From positions 39,088 to 103,087 of the forward strand of contig NZ_FCNZ02000021.1 in the NCBI RefSeq assembly GCF_001544495.1: DNA of 64,000 bases, read 5' to 3'. Positions within the stretch are counted from its first letter, which is position 1. The number at the start of each line of letters is the position of its first letter. The stretch comes from Caballeronia telluris (lineage in GTDB: Bacteria; Pseudomonadota; Gammaproteobacteria; Burkholderiales; Burkholderiaceae). The notes beneath the pieces were generated by a model, which saw only the letters and a list, made by a program, of their open reading frames with translations, searched no databases and had not been told where the DNA came from. Positions 33,847 to 41,856 of this stretch are shown here, piece after piece. Both the position numbers and the translations under genes were made by a program.

Positions 33847-34029
33847 TCAGTCGATGACCTTAACAAGGTACGAAACCTTGTTGATCATTCCACGAACTGC
33901 CGGCGTATCCTGCAGTTCGCTGACCGAGTTGAGTCGGCGCAGGCCCAGGCCACGCACCGTTGCACGGTGCGTTTCGCGGGTCCCAATCAGGCTCTTGACG
34001 AGCTGAACCTTGACAGTTTTATCAGACAT
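33847..34029 (-). CDS. rpmD: 50S ribosomal protein L30
   Basis: 60 residues (E. coli 59). VKVQLVKSLIGTRETHRATVRGLGLRRL matches the L30 fold, and the end VSYLVKVID is typical. 14 bp after rpsE. Confidence 0.96.
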   Translation of the reverse strand: MSDKTVKVQLVKSLIGTRETHRATVRGLGLRRLNSVSELQDTPAVRGMINKVSYLVKVID

Positions 34030-34043
34030 GGTGACCTCGAGGC

Positions 34044-34562
34044 TTAGCCCAAAATATCTTCGACGGACTTGCCCCGCTTCGCCGCGATGTCGCCCGGGGT
34101 CGACTGCTTGCGCAGACCGTCGAGCGTCGCACGAACGAGGTTGTACGGGTTCGTCGAGCCGTGGCTCTTCGCCACCACGTTTTGCACGCCCATTACGTCG
34201 AACACTGCGCGCATCGGACCGCCAGCGATCACGCCCGTACCATCCTTCGCCGGAGCGAGGAGGACTGCGGATGCGCCGTGCTTGCCGTGCACTTCGTGTT
34301 GCAGCGTACCGTTCTTGAGCGGCACCTTGAACATGTTGCGACGGGCTTGTTCCATTGCCTTTTGAACAGCAACCGGAACTTCCTTCGCTTTGCCCTTGCC
34401 CATGCCGATGCGGCCATCACCGTCGCCGACCACGGTCAGTGCGGCAAAACCGAGAATGCGGCCGCCCTTCACCACCTTGGTCACGCGGTTGACCGCGATC
34501 ATCTTTTCGCGGAGGCCGTCGTCGCGTTCTTCAGCCTTCACGTTCGCTTGCATCTTTGCCAT
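34044..34562 (-). CDS. rpsE: 30S ribosomal protein S5
   Basis: 172 residues (E. coli 167). The N-terminal dsRBD-like domain contains 'LREKMIAVNRVTKVVKGGRI' and GFAALTVVGDGDGRIGMGKGKA, the loop where spectinomycin-resistance changes arise; no such change is evident here. The C-terminal half is 'AVLLAPAKDGTGVIAGGPMR'. S5 takes part in decoding accuracy. 14 bp after rplR. Confidence 0.97.
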   Translation of the reverse strand: MAKMQANVKAEERDDGLREKMIAVNRVTKVVKGGRILGFAALTVVGDGDGRIGMGKGKAKEVPVAVQKAMEQARRNMFKVPLKNGTLQHEVHGKHGASAVLLAPAKDGTGVIAGGPMRAVFDVMGVQNVVAKSHGSTNPYNLVRATLDGLRKQSTPGDIAAKRGKSVEDILG

Positions 34563-34576
34563 GACGAATTCTTCCC

Positions 34577-34942
34577 TTAGAACTTGAGTCCGGCTTCCCG
34601 CGCCGCATCAGCCAGCGCCTTCACGCGGCCGTGGTAACGGAAACCCGAACGGTCGAAGGCGACGGATTCGACGCCGGCAGCCTTGGCCTTTTCAGCGATA
34701 CGCTTGCCGATCACGGTCGCAGCATTGACGTTGCCGCCCTTGCCCGACTTGTCAGCCAGCTCAGCGCGAACTTCGGCTTCGAGCGTCGATGCACTTGCGA
34801 GCACCTTCGTGCCGCACGGCGAGAACACTTGCGCATAGATATGCGTGTTCGTGCGATGCACGGCGAGACGCGCGACCTGCAGTTCAGCGATCTTGACACG
34901 CGTCTGACGAGCGCGGCGCAGGCGAGATTGAGTCTTATCCAT
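34577..34942 (-). CDS. rplR: 50S ribosomal protein L18
   Basis: 121 residues (E. coli 117). The basic N-terminus MDKTQSRLRRARQTRVKIAEL is followed by RLAVHRTNTHIYAQVF and 'FDRSGFRYHGRVKALADAAREAGL'. Binds 5S rRNA in the central protuberance. 12 bp after rplF. Confidence 0.97.
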   Translation of the reverse strand: MDKTQSRLRRARQTRVKIAELQVARLAVHRTNTHIYAQVFSPCGTKVLASASTLEAEVRAELADKSGKGGNVNAATVIGKRIAEKAKAAGVESVAFDRSGFRYHGRVKALADAAREAGLKF

Positions 34943-34954
34943 GATTGCGCACCC

Positions 34955-35488
34955 TTACTTCTTCTTCGTTTCTTTGAGGATAACGACTTCGCCAGCGTAG
35001 CGCACACCCTTGCCCTTGTAGGGCTCCGGCGGACGGTAACCGCGAACTTCCGCAGCGACCTGGCCAACTTGCTGCTTGTCGATCCCCTTGATCACGATTT
35101 CGGTTTGCGTCGGGGTTTCAGCCTTAACGCCTTCCGGCATCTGGTGCACCACGGGGTGCGAGAAACCCAGCGACAGGTTCAACTTGTCGCCTTGCGCCTG
35201 TGCGCGGTAACCGACGCCAACCAGCGTCAGCTTGCGCTCGAAACCCTTCGTCACGCCGTTCACCATGTTCGCAACCAGTGCGCGCATCGTGCCCGACATC
35301 GCATTCGCTTCACGGCTTTCATCAGCCGGCGCGAAATTGAGCGTGCCGTTCTCGTTTTCCACCTTCACCAGCGGATTGGCCGCTCGCGAAATCGTACCCA
35401 GCGGTCCCTTCACGGTGATGACATCGCCGCTCAGGGCCACTTCGGCGCCTTGCGGCAGCGCGATCGGGCTCTTACCTACTCGAGACAT
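34955..35488 (-). CDS. rplF: 50S ribosomal protein L6
   Basis: 177 residues, as in E. coli. MSRVGKSPIALPQGAEVAL starts the first of two tandem L6 folds, and 'RGYRPPEPYKGKGVRYAGE' lies near the C-terminus (about 150-168), contacting the sarcin-ricin region. 18 bp after rpsH. Confidence 0.97.
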   Translation of the reverse strand: MSRVGKSPIALPQGAEVALSGDVITVKGPLGTISRAANPLVKVENENGTLNFAPADESREANAMSGTMRALVANMVNGVTKGFERKLTLVGVGYRAQAQGDKLNLSLGFSHPVVHQMPEGVKAETPTQTEIVIKGIDKQQVGQVAAEVRGYRPPEPYKGKGVRYAGEVVILKETKKK

Positions 35489-35506
35489 GTTTCTTCTCCT
35501 TTTCGG

Positions 35507-35902
35507 TTAAGCGACGTAGCAGAGGACTTCACCGCCGACGCCGGTCTGGCGCGCCTTGCGATCAGTCATCACACCTTGGGGCGTCGAAACGATTGCAACA
35601 CCGAGGCCGTTCATGACCACCGGAATGTCGTTGCGACCGCGATACACACGCAGGCCAGGCTTCGAAACGCGCTCAATGCGCTCGATCACTGGACGGCCCG
35701 CGTAGTACTTCAACGCGATGTTCAATTCCGACTTCGCACCTTCAGCCTTCACTGCGAAATCGTCGATATAACCTTCGTCCTTCAAAACCTGCGCAATCGC
35801 AACCTTGACTTTCGACGAGGGCATAGTCACCGAAACCTTCTCGACCATCTGCGCGTTGCGGATGCGAGTCAGCATATCGGCGATAGGATCACTCATGCTC
35901 AT
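35507..35902 (-). CDS. rpsH: 30S ribosomal protein S8
   Basis: 131 residues (E. coli 130). MSMSDPIADMLTRIRNAQM is the classic S8 N-terminus; the C-terminal 'GVMTDRKARQTGVGGEVLCYVA' binds helix 21 of 16S rRNA. In E. coli S8 represses the spc operon by binding near rplE; I did not identify such a site here. 14 bp after rpsN. Confidence 0.97.
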   Translation of the reverse strand: MSMSDPIADMLTRIRNAQMVEKVSVTMPSSKVKVAIAQVLKDEGYIDDFAVKAEGAKSELNIALKYYAGRPVIERIERVSKPGLRVYRGRNDIPVVMNGLGVAIVSTPQGVMTDRKARQTGVGGEVLCYVA

Positions 35903-35916
35903 TTACGTTTCTCCTA

Positions 35917-36222
35917 TTACCAGCTCGCCTTGGTCAGGCCAGGGATTTCGCCGCGGAAAGCGATTTCACGAATCTTGCTGCGTGCCAGTCCGAATTTACG
36001 GAACGTGCCACGCGGACGACCCGTGAGCGCGCAGCGGTTACGCTTGCGAGTCGGGTTCGAATTACGCGGCAGTTGTTGCAAAGCCAGGCGAGCGAGGTAA
36101 CGCTCTTCATCCGACTTGCTCGCGTCGTCGATCACAGCTTTCAGTTCAGCGCGCTTGGGAGCGTACTTGGCTGCGAGGCGTGCACGCTTCTTTTCACGTT
36201 CGATCAGTGCCAGTTTAGCCAC
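35917..36222 (-). CDS. rpsN: 30S ribosomal protein S14 (GTG start)
   Basis: 101 residues, the long zinc-free (C-) form: MAKLALIEREKKRARLAAKYAPKR, then RNRCALTGRPRGTFRKFGLAR and the end GLTKASW. The start is GTG with GAGG 6 nt upstream; a longer frame from 36279 runs back into rplE. Sits 7 bp after rplE. Confidence 0.96.
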   Translation of the reverse strand: MAKLALIEREKKRARLAAKYAPKRAELKAVIDDASKSDEERYLARLALQQLPRNSNPTRKRNRCALTGRPRGTFRKFGLARSKIREIAFRGEIPGLTKASW

Positions 36223-36229
36223 GGTAACC

Positions 36230-36769
36230 TCAGTTTCTGAACGGGAACTTGAAGCTGGCGAGCAGTGCCTTTGCTTCATCGTCAGTCTTCGCAGTTGTCG
36301 TGATGCTGATGTTCAGCCCACGCAGCGCGTCGATCTTGTCGTAGTCAATTTCGGGGAAAATGATCTGCTCTTTCACACCGATGTTGTAGTTGCCGCGACC
36401 ATCGAACGCACGACCCGACACGCCACGGAAGTCACGCACACGCGGGAGCGCAACCGTCACGAAACGGTCCAGGAATTCGTACATGGCCTGACCGCGCAGC
36501 GTAACCATCGCGCCGATCGGATAGCCCTGACGAATCTTGAAGCCAGCGATTGCCTTGCGTGCCTTCGTGATCACCGGCTTTTGGCCCGCGATCTTCGTCA
36601 GGTCGCCAACGGCGTTTTCGATGATCTTCTTGTCGGCGACGGCTTCGCCAAGACCCATGTTCAGGGTGATCTTGGTGATGCGCGGCACTTCCATGATGGA
36701 CTTGTATCCGAACTTCTCAACGAGGCCGGGTACAACCTTCTCTTTATAAAATTCTTGCAGACGAGCCAT
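36230..36769 (-). CDS. rplE: 50S ribosomal protein L5
   Basis: 179 residues, as in E. coli. MARLQEFYKEKVVPGLVEKF and 'ITKITLNMGLGEAVADKKII' mark the N-terminal half; 'FPEIDYDKIDALRGLNISITTTA' the C-terminal half. Binds 5S rRNA and contacts P-site tRNA. 14 bp after rplX. Confidence 0.97.
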   Translation of the reverse strand: MARLQEFYKEKVVPGLVEKFGYKSIMEVPRITKITLNMGLGEAVADKKIIENAVGDLTKIAGQKPVITKARKAIAGFKIRQGYPIGAMVTLRGQAMYEFLDRFVTVALPRVRDFRGVSGRAFDGRGNYNIGVKEQIIFPEIDYDKIDALRGLNISITTTAKTDDEAKALLASFKFPFRN

Positions 36770-36783
36770 TTTTTAACTCCGCG

Positions 36784-37092
36784 TCAGGCGTTGAGCGTGG
36801 CGCCCGTCGACTTCAAGAAGCGAACCTTCTTGTCGCCTTCGACCTTGATGCCCACTCGCGACGCCTTGCCATTCGCGTCGACCAATGCGACGTTCGAAAT
36901 ATGCAGCGGCATCGTTTTGGCTTCCACACCGCCCGTCGTACCCTTCATCGGGTTCGGCTTCACGTGTTTCTTGACGAGGTTGATGCCCTCGACCGTCACA
37001 CGATCTTCCCCAACGGCCAGCACGACACCGCGCTTGCCTTTGTCCTTGCCGGTGATGACGATCACTTCGTCACCCTTGCGAATCTTGTTCAT
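36784..37092 (-). CDS. rplX: 50S ribosomal protein L24
   Basis: 102 residues (E. coli 104). The KOW motif IRKGDEVIVITGKDKGKRG is at 3-21, followed by INLVKKHVKPNP. An assembly initiator for the 50S subunit. 9 bp after rplN. Confidence 0.97.
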   Translation of the reverse strand: MNKIRKGDEVIVITGKDKGKRGVVLAVGEDRVTVEGINLVKKHVKPNPMKGTTGGVEAKTMPLHISNVALVDANGKASRVGIKVEGDKKVRFLKSTGATLNA

Positions 37093-37101
37093 CGCGACTC
37101 C

Positions 37102-37470
37102 TTACAGCACTTCCGGCGCGAGCGAAACGATCTTCATGAATCGTTCGCTACGCAGTTCACGCGTGACCGGCCCGAAAATACGCGTGCCGATGGGTTCCAG
37201 CTTCGCATTCAAAAGAACGGCGGCATTGCCGTCGAACTTGATCAGCGAGCCGTCCTGGCGGCGCACGCCCTTGGCCGTACGAACCACCACGGCGTTGTAG
37301 ATTTCGCCCTTCTTCACGCGTCCGCGCGGCGTTGCTTCCTTGACGGTCACCTTGATGATGTCGCCAATGCTAGCGTAACGACGCTTCGAGCCGCCGAGCA
37401 CCTTGATGCACATGACTTCACGCGCACCCGTGTTGTCGGCCACTTCAAGCCGAGTTTCGGTCTGGATCAT
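37102..37470 (-). CDS. rplN: 50S ribosomal protein L14
   Basis: 122 residues (E. coli 123). MIQTETRLEVADNTGAREVMCIKVLGG and 'KKGEIYNAVVVRTAKGVRRQDG' are L14 signatures. Contacts the 16S rRNA across the subunit interface. First gene of the spc block, downstream of its own promoter in a 288-bp gap. Confidence 0.97.
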   Translation of the reverse strand: MIQTETRLEVADNTGAREVMCIKVLGGSKRRYASIGDIIKVTVKEATPRGRVKKGEIYNAVVVRTAKGVRRQDGSLIKFDGNAAVLLNAKLEPIGTRIFGPVTRELRSERFMKIVSLAPEVL

Positions 37471-37681
37471 GGTTTATCTTTCCCAACTTAATCCGATTGC
37501 ACCACCATGGCGCATCCGGTCAGTCTTGGTCCCGTCAGCCAATCGGCTGCTTGGGTTAGAACAGGCAGCGAGGGCAGACGAAACCCGCCATCGCAATCCG
37601 GTGAATCTGTCGATACAGGCATGGCGCCCGAACCGGCTTCCCCCACCAACTTCGCCCGCGACGGGGCTCCCACAAAGAGGG

Positions 37682-37714
37682 AAGACCGAGATTATAACGC
37701 ATAATCTCGGTCTT
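37682..37714 (-). repeat. Perfect 14-bp inverted repeat overlapping the spc promoter
   Basis: Arms 37682-37695 and 37701-37714, 5-nt loop. Not followed by a T-run on the minus strand (CCCTCTTTG), so it is not a standard terminator. The -10 box of the predicted promoter lies in the loop and the distal arm, and the -35 overlaps the edge of the first arm. Confidence 0.8.
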
Positions 37715-37718
37715 GCAA
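37691..37718 (-). promoter_or_regulatory. Predicted sigma-70 promoter of the spc block (rplN...)
   Basis: On the minus strand: -35 TTGCAA (37718-37713), spacer 16 bp, -10 TATAAT (37696-37691). The -10 is a perfect consensus. Transcription would start near 37684, about 210 nt upstream of rplN. Confidence 0.7.
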
Positions 37719-37758
37719 GCGAAAGTTACTGCGATACTACTTTTACCGCATTTGGCGC

Positions 37759-38031
37759 TTAGATCACGCGAGCCGCTTCGAGCAACTTCGACACAACCCA
37801 GGCTTTCGTCTTCGAAATCGGACGCGTTTCCTGGATCTCGACGAGATCGCCTTCGTTGTACGTGTTCGCGTCGTCATGCGCGTGGTACTTCTTCGAACGC
37901 ACGACGTACTTGCCGTAGATCGGATGCTTCACACGGTGCTCGACCAGCACGGTGACCGTCTTGTCCATCTTGTTGCTGACGACCTTGCCGACCAGCGTCC
38001 GCTTGAGCGAGGTTTTTACGCTATCGTTCAT
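37759..38031 (-). CDS. rpsQ: 30S ribosomal protein S17
   Basis: 90 residues (E. coli 84). LVGKVVSNKMDKTVTVLVEHRVKHPIYGKY and 'DLVEIQETRPISKTKAWVV' match S17. Last gene of the S10 block; its ATG overlaps the rpmC stop by 4 nt or less (coupled). Confidence 0.97.
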   Translation of the reverse strand: MNDSVKTSLKRTLVGKVVSNKMDKTVTVLVEHRVKHPIYGKYVVRSKKYHAHDDANTYNEGDLVEIQETRPISKTKAWVVSKLLEAARVI

Positions 38032-38222
38032 TTCTGGTTCGCCTTCTCAGTCAGGACGGTCCGCACACGTGCGATGTCGCGACGAACCTTCTTCAGCTGG
38101 CTCGTATTCGTGAGCTGCTGCGTCGCGAGTTGCATGCGCAGGCCGAATTGCGCCTTCAGCAGGTCCGTCAGCTCTTGGTTGAGCGCGGCCTGGTCTTTCT
38201 GGTGAAGTTCAGAAGCCTTCAT
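38028..38222 (-). CDS. rpmC: 50S ribosomal protein L29
   Basis: 64 residues (E. coli 63). MKASELHQKDQAALNQELTDLLKAQFGLRMQ, a helical hairpin with RRDIARVRTVLTEK at the end. Two consecutive ATGs exist; I take the second, which has better spacing (5 nt) from GGAG. It lies at the tunnel exit beside L23. 10 bp after rplP. Confidence 0.96.
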   Translation of the reverse strand: MKASELHQKDQAALNQELTDLLKAQFGLRMQLATQQLTNTSQLKKVRRDIARVRTVLTEKANQK

Positions 38223-38232
38223 CATTCACTCC

Positions 38233-38649
38233 TTAGGCGCCGAGCTGGCGTGAAACGAAGTACGTCTTCAGCGGCAGCTTGGCTGCAGCCAGACGGAACG
38301 CTTCGCGTGCCAGTTCTTCGGTAACACCGTCCATTTCGTACAGCATCTTGCCCGGTTGAATCTCTGCGACGTAGTACTCAGGGTTACCCTTACCGTTACC
38401 CATCCGTACTTCAGCCGGCTTTTGCGAGATCGGCTTGTCCGGGAAAATGCGAATCCAGATACGGCCGCCGCGCTTGATGTGACGCGTCATTGCACGACGC
38501 GCCGCTTCGATTTGACGCGCGGTCAAACGGCCGCGACCGATCGCCTTCAGACCGTATTCACCGAACGACACCGCGTTGCCGCGCGTCGCCTTGCCGGTGT
38601 TGCGACCCTTTTGCTCTTTGCGATACTTTCTGCGTTTCGGTTGCAGCAT
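38233..38649 (-). CDS. rplP: 50S ribosomal protein L16
   Basis: 138 residues (E. coli 136). MLQPKRRKYRKEQKGRNTG and 'GGRIWIRIFPDKPISQKPAEVRMG' are standard; the RMGNGKG loop approaches the A-site tRNA. 2 bp after rpsC. Confidence 0.97.
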   Translation of the reverse strand: MLQPKRRKYRKEQKGRNTGKATRGNAVSFGEYGLKAIGRGRLTARQIEAARRAMTRHIKRGGRIWIRIFPDKPISQKPAEVRMGNGKGNPEYYVAEIQPGKMLYEMDGVTEELAREAFRLAAAKLPLKTYFVSRQLGA

Positions 38650-38651
38650 CG

Positions 38652-39455
38652 TTATTCTCCAGTCTTCCCGTCACCGGCGCCGCCGGTACGACGAGGAGCG
38701 CCACGGCGTGCACCTGCCGGGCCACCACCTTCACCATCGCGACGCGGACGGCGATCGCCACCCGGACGTGCGTTGCGGCGCGGACGCTTGTCTTCGGTCA
38801 CTTCTTCGACCACCGGTGCATCGTTGCGGCCCAGCGTGTCGCCCTTGTAGACCCACACCTTCACGCCGATGATGCCGTACGTGGTTTTCGCTTCCGACGT
38901 TGCGTAGTCGATATCGGCACGCAGCGTATGAAGCGGCACGCGACCTTCGCGATACCACTCGGTACGAGCGATTTCGATACCGTTCAGACGGCCGGCGCTC
39001 ATGATCTTGATGCCTTGAGCACCCAGACGCATCGCGTTTTGCATCGCACGCTTCATCGCGCGGCGGAACATGATCCGGCGCTCGAGCTGTTGCGTGATCG
39101 AATCGGCGATCAGTTGAGCATCGGTTTCCGGCTTGCGGATTTCTTCGATGTTGACGTGAACCGGAACGCCCATGCGCTTCTGGAGTTCCGACTTCAACAG
39201 TTCGATATCCTCGCCCTTCTTGCCGATGACGACACCCGGACGCGAGCTGTAAATCGTGATGCGGGCGTTCTTCGCCGGACGCTCGATGACCACCCGACCA
39301 ACCGAAGCGTTCTTCAGCTTCTTCTTCAGGTATTCACGAACACCGATGTCTTCCTGCAGCATCGACGCGAAATTGTTGTTGTTCGCGTACCAACGCGACG
39401 CCCAATTCCGGCTGACGGCCAAGCGGAAGCCTGTCGGATGAATTTTCTGTCCCAT
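38652..39455 (-). CDS. rpsC: 30S ribosomal protein S3 with Arg/Gly-rich C-terminal tail
   Basis: 267 residues, against 233 in E. coli. MGQKIHPTGFRLAVSRNWASRW and the KH domain with 'ARITIYSSRPGVVIGKKGED' (about 62-81) are typical. After the normal end near residue 212 (GVKVWVYKGD) comes an extra tail of about 50 residues rich in Arg, Gly, Pro and acidic residues; such tails are usual in Burkholderiaceae S3. S3 helps line the mRNA entry channel. 11 bp after rplV. Confidence 0.97.
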   Translation of the reverse strand: MGQKIHPTGFRLAVSRNWASRWYANNNNFASMLQEDIGVREYLKKKLKNASVGRVVIERPAKNARITIYSSRPGVVIGKKGEDIELLKSELQKRMGVPVHVNIEEIRKPETDAQLIADSITQQLERRIMFRRAMKRAMQNAMRLGAQGIKIMSAGRLNGIEIARTEWYREGRVPLHTLRADIDYATSEAKTTYGIIGVKVWVYKGDTLGRNDAPVVEEVTEDKRPRRNARPGGDRRPRRDGEGGGPAGARRGAPRRTGGAGDGKTGE

Positions 39456-39466
39456 CGTATGGCTCC

Positions 39467-39796
39467 TTAATTCCCGACCGTCACAGTGATGTGACAGGAT
39501 TGCTTCTCGATGCGGTTACCACGGCCTTTTGCGCGCGCGGTGAAACGCTTCAGCGATGCAGCCTTGTCGACCATGATGCTCGTGATCTTGAGCTCGTCGA
39601 TATCGGCGCCTTCGTTGTGCTCCGCATTGGCGATCGCAGACAGCACGACCTTCTTGACGATACCCGCCGCCTTCTTCGGCGAGAACGTCAGAACGTTCAA
39701 CGCCTTGTCGACCGGCAAACCACGGATCTGGTCAGCCACAAGGCGCGTCTTCTGCGCCGAGATGCGGGCACCGCGATGAATAGCTTTTACTTCCAT
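39467..39796 (-). CDS. rplV: 50S ribosomal protein L22
   Basis: 109 residues (E. coli 110). MEVKAIHRGARISAQKTRLVADQIRG, and the beta-hairpin 'AASLKRFTARAKGRGNRIEK' (about 80-98) that lines the exit tunnel constriction. 12 bp after rpsS. Confidence 0.97.
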   Translation of the reverse strand: MEVKAIHRGARISAQKTRLVADQIRGLPVDKALNVLTFSPKKAAGIVKKVVLSAIANAEHNEGADIDELKITSIMVDKAASLKRFTARAKGRGNRIEKQSCHITVTVGN

Positions 39797-39808
39797 CTTG
39801 ATAGCCCC

Positions 39809-40084
39809 TTATTTCTTGGCCTTCTTGTCGGCTGCATGACCCTTGAACGTACGGGTCAATGCAAACTCGCCAAGCTTGTGGCCGACCATGTTTTCCGACA
39901 CATACACCGGAACGTGTTGACGGCCGTTGTGCACGGCAATCGTCAGACCGATGAAATCCGGCAGAATCGTCGAACGACGCGACCAGGTTTTGATCGGCTT
40001 CTTATCACGCGAAGCTGCAGCCGCCTCAACTTTCTTCAGCAAATGGGCGTCGCAGAACGGACCTTTTTTAACAGAACGTGCCAT
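39809..40084 (-). CDS. rpsS: 30S ribosomal protein S19
   Basis: 91 residues (E. coli 92). MARSVKKGPFCDAHLLKKVE and TIAVHNGRQHVPVYVSENMVGHKLGEF are diagnostic. Sits in the head of the 30S subunit near S13. 10 bp after rplB. Confidence 0.97.
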   Translation of the reverse strand: MARSVKKGPFCDAHLLKKVEAAAASRDKKPIKTWSRRSTILPDFIGLTIAVHNGRQHVPVYVSENMVGHKLGEFALTRTFKGHAADKKAKK

Positions 40085-40094
40085 TGCTTACTCC

Positions 40095-40922
40095 TTAGCG
40101 CTTGTGACGGCGCTGAACGATCATCGTCGTCGTGCGCTTGTTGCTGCGGGTGCGATAACCCTTCGTCGGCGTGCCCCACGGGCTCACCGGATCGCGACCT
40201 GCTGCCGTCTTACCTTCACCACCACCGTGCGGGTGATCGACCGGGTTCATTGCAACGCCACGCACCGTCGGGCGGATACCGCGCCAGCGGTTCGCGCCAG
40301 CCTTACCGATTTGACGGAGGCTATGCTCTTCGTTGCCCACTTCACCGATCGTCGCGCGGCACTCGATGTGCACGCGGCGAATTTCGCCCGAGCGCAGACG
40401 AACCTGCGCGTAGGTGCCTTCGCGAGCCAGCAGCATCGCCGACGTGCCAGCCGAACGCGCGATCTGCGCGCCCTTGCCCGGCAGCATTTCGATGCAGTGG
40501 ATCGTCGTACCGACCGGGATGTTGCGGATCGGCAGCGTGTTGCCTGCGCGGATCGGAGCTTCCGAACCCGAGATCAATTGCTGACCCACCGTCAAACCCT
40601 TCGGAGCGATGATGTACTTGCGCTCGCCGTCTGCGTACAGAACCAGCGCGATATTCGCGCTACGGTTCGGGTCGTACTCGAGACGCTCGACCTTTGCCGG
40701 AATGCCGTCCTTGTTGCGACGGAAATCGACCAGGCGGTAATGCTGCTTGTGACCACCACCCTTGTGACGGGTCGTGATGCGGCCATTGTTGTTACGGCCG
40801 GCGGTCGTGGACTGCGCGTCGAGCAGCGCTGCGTGCGGCTTGCCCTTGTACAGATCCTTGTTGACCACCTTGACCATCGCGCGGCGGCCCGGCGAAGTCG
40901 GCTTAACTTTTACGATTGCCAT
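40095..40922 (-). CDS. rplB: 50S ribosomal protein L2
   Basis: 275 residues (E. coli 273). MAIVKVKPTSPGRRAMVKV, 'GGGHKQHYRLVDFRRNKDG', and near the C-terminus 'RGVAMNPVDHPHGGGEGKT' with the histidine important near the peptidyl transferase centre. Starts 2 bp after rplW. Confidence 0.98.
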   Translation of the reverse strand: MAIVKVKPTSPGRRAMVKVVNKDLYKGKPHAALLDAQSTTAGRNNNGRITTRHKGGGHKQHYRLVDFRRNKDGIPAKVERLEYDPNRSANIALVLYADGERKYIIAPKGLTVGQQLISGSEAPIRAGNTLPIRNIPVGTTIHCIEMLPGKGAQIARSAGTSAMLLAREGTYAQVRLRSGEIRRVHIECRATIGEVGNEEHSLRQIGKAGANRWRGIRPTVRGVAMNPVDHPHGGGEGKTAAGRDPVSPWGTPTKGYRTRSNKRTTTMIVQRRHKR

Positions 40923-40924
40923 GA

Positions 40925-41239
40925 TTACTTGGCCTCCGCTTCAAAGTTGATTTCCTGGCCGGGCTTCAAGCAGACATACGCCTTCTTCACGTCCTTGCGC
41001 TTGCCCATGAAGCGGCCAAAGCGCTTGGCTTTACCCTTCGTGACCAGCACATTGACGGAATTGACTTCCACCTTGAACAGCAGCTCGACAGCGGCCTTCA
41101 CTTCCTGCTTCGTGGCATCGGGCGCGACTTCGAACACGACTTGCTCGTTCTTGTCGGCCACCAGCGTCGCCTTTTCGGAGACCACCGGCGCGAGCAGGAC
41201 CTGCATCAAACGATGATCGTTCTTGCGAATCTCGCTCAT
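40925..41239 (-). CDS. rplW: 50S ribosomal protein L23
   Basis: 104 residues (E. coli 100). LMQVLLAPVVSEKATLVADKNEQVVFEV and 'NVLVTKGKAKRFGRFMGKR' match L23, the docking point for trigger factor and SRP at the tunnel exit. Its ATG overlaps the rplD stop by 4 nt. Confidence 0.97.
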   Translation of the reverse strand: MSEIRKNDHRLMQVLLAPVVSEKATLVADKNEQVVFEVAPDATKQEVKAAVELLFKVEVNSVNVLVTKGKAKRFGRFMGKRKDVKKAYVCLKPGQEINFEAEAK

Positions 41240-41856
41240 GACAGCAACTCCTCGATCTGGGCGACCGCAGCCTTCGTAATCAGGATCTTCTTGAAGTAGA
41301 TCAACGAGAGCGGGTCGGCGTAACGCGGCTCGACAACTGCCACATGGGCGAGGTTGCGCGACGCGAGGTACAGGTTTTCGTCGACCGTATCCGTAATCAC
41401 CAACACGGAGTCGAGACCCATTGCCTTGAATTTTTCGGCCAGCAGCTTGGTCTTCGGCGCTTCGAGCGTCAGCTCGTCGACCACCGAGATACGGCCTTCA
41501 CGGGCCAGCTGCGAGAAGATCGAGCAGAGACCTGCGCGATGCATCTTCTTGTTGACCTTGTGCGAAAAGTTTTCTTCCGGTGAATTCGGGAAGATACGGC
41601 CACCGCCGCGCCACAACGGGCTCGACGACATACCGGCACGAGCGCGGCCCGTGCCCTTTTGACGCCACGGCTTCTTGGTCGTGTGCTTGACTTGCTCACG
41701 GTCTTTCTGCGCGCGGTTGCCGCTACGTGCGTTGGCCTGGTAAGCCACGACGATCTGATGGATCAGGGCTTCGTTGTAATCGCGACCGAACACGACGTCC
41801 GATGCGTTCACGCCTGCGCCTTCCTGACCATTGGCATTCAGGAGCTTAAGTTCCAT
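41236..41856 (-). CDS. rplD: 50S ribosomal protein L4
   Basis: 206 residues (E. coli 201). The tunnel loop is 'KPWRQKGTGRARAGMSSSPLWRGGG' (about 62-86), and ITDTVDENLYLASRNLAHV lies in the globular domain. In E. coli L4 also represses the S10 operon by acting on its leader; a leader hairpin before rpsJ is present here but the mechanism cannot be confirmed. One-base overlap with rplC. Confidence 0.97.
   Translation of the reverse strand: MELKLLNANGQEGAGVNASDVVFGRDYNEALIHQIVVAYQANARSGNRAQKDREQVKHTTKKPWRQKGTGRARAGMSSSPLWRGGGRIFPNSPEENFSHKVNKKMHRAGLCSIFSQLAREGRISVVDELTLEAPKTKLLAEKFKAMGLDSVLVITDTVDENLYLASRNLAHVAVVEPRYADPLSLIYFKKILITKAAVAQIEELLS

Larger units (their letters stand above)
37471..37758 (-). 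other. Intergenic region separating the S10 and spc gene blocks
   Basis: 288 bp without a gene between rpsQ and rplN; in E. coli this gap is about 160 bp. It contains a promoter embedded in a perfect inverted repeat (37682-37718) and a long untranslated leader of about 210 nt for rplN. Apart from these I see no further clear element. Confidence 0.6.
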
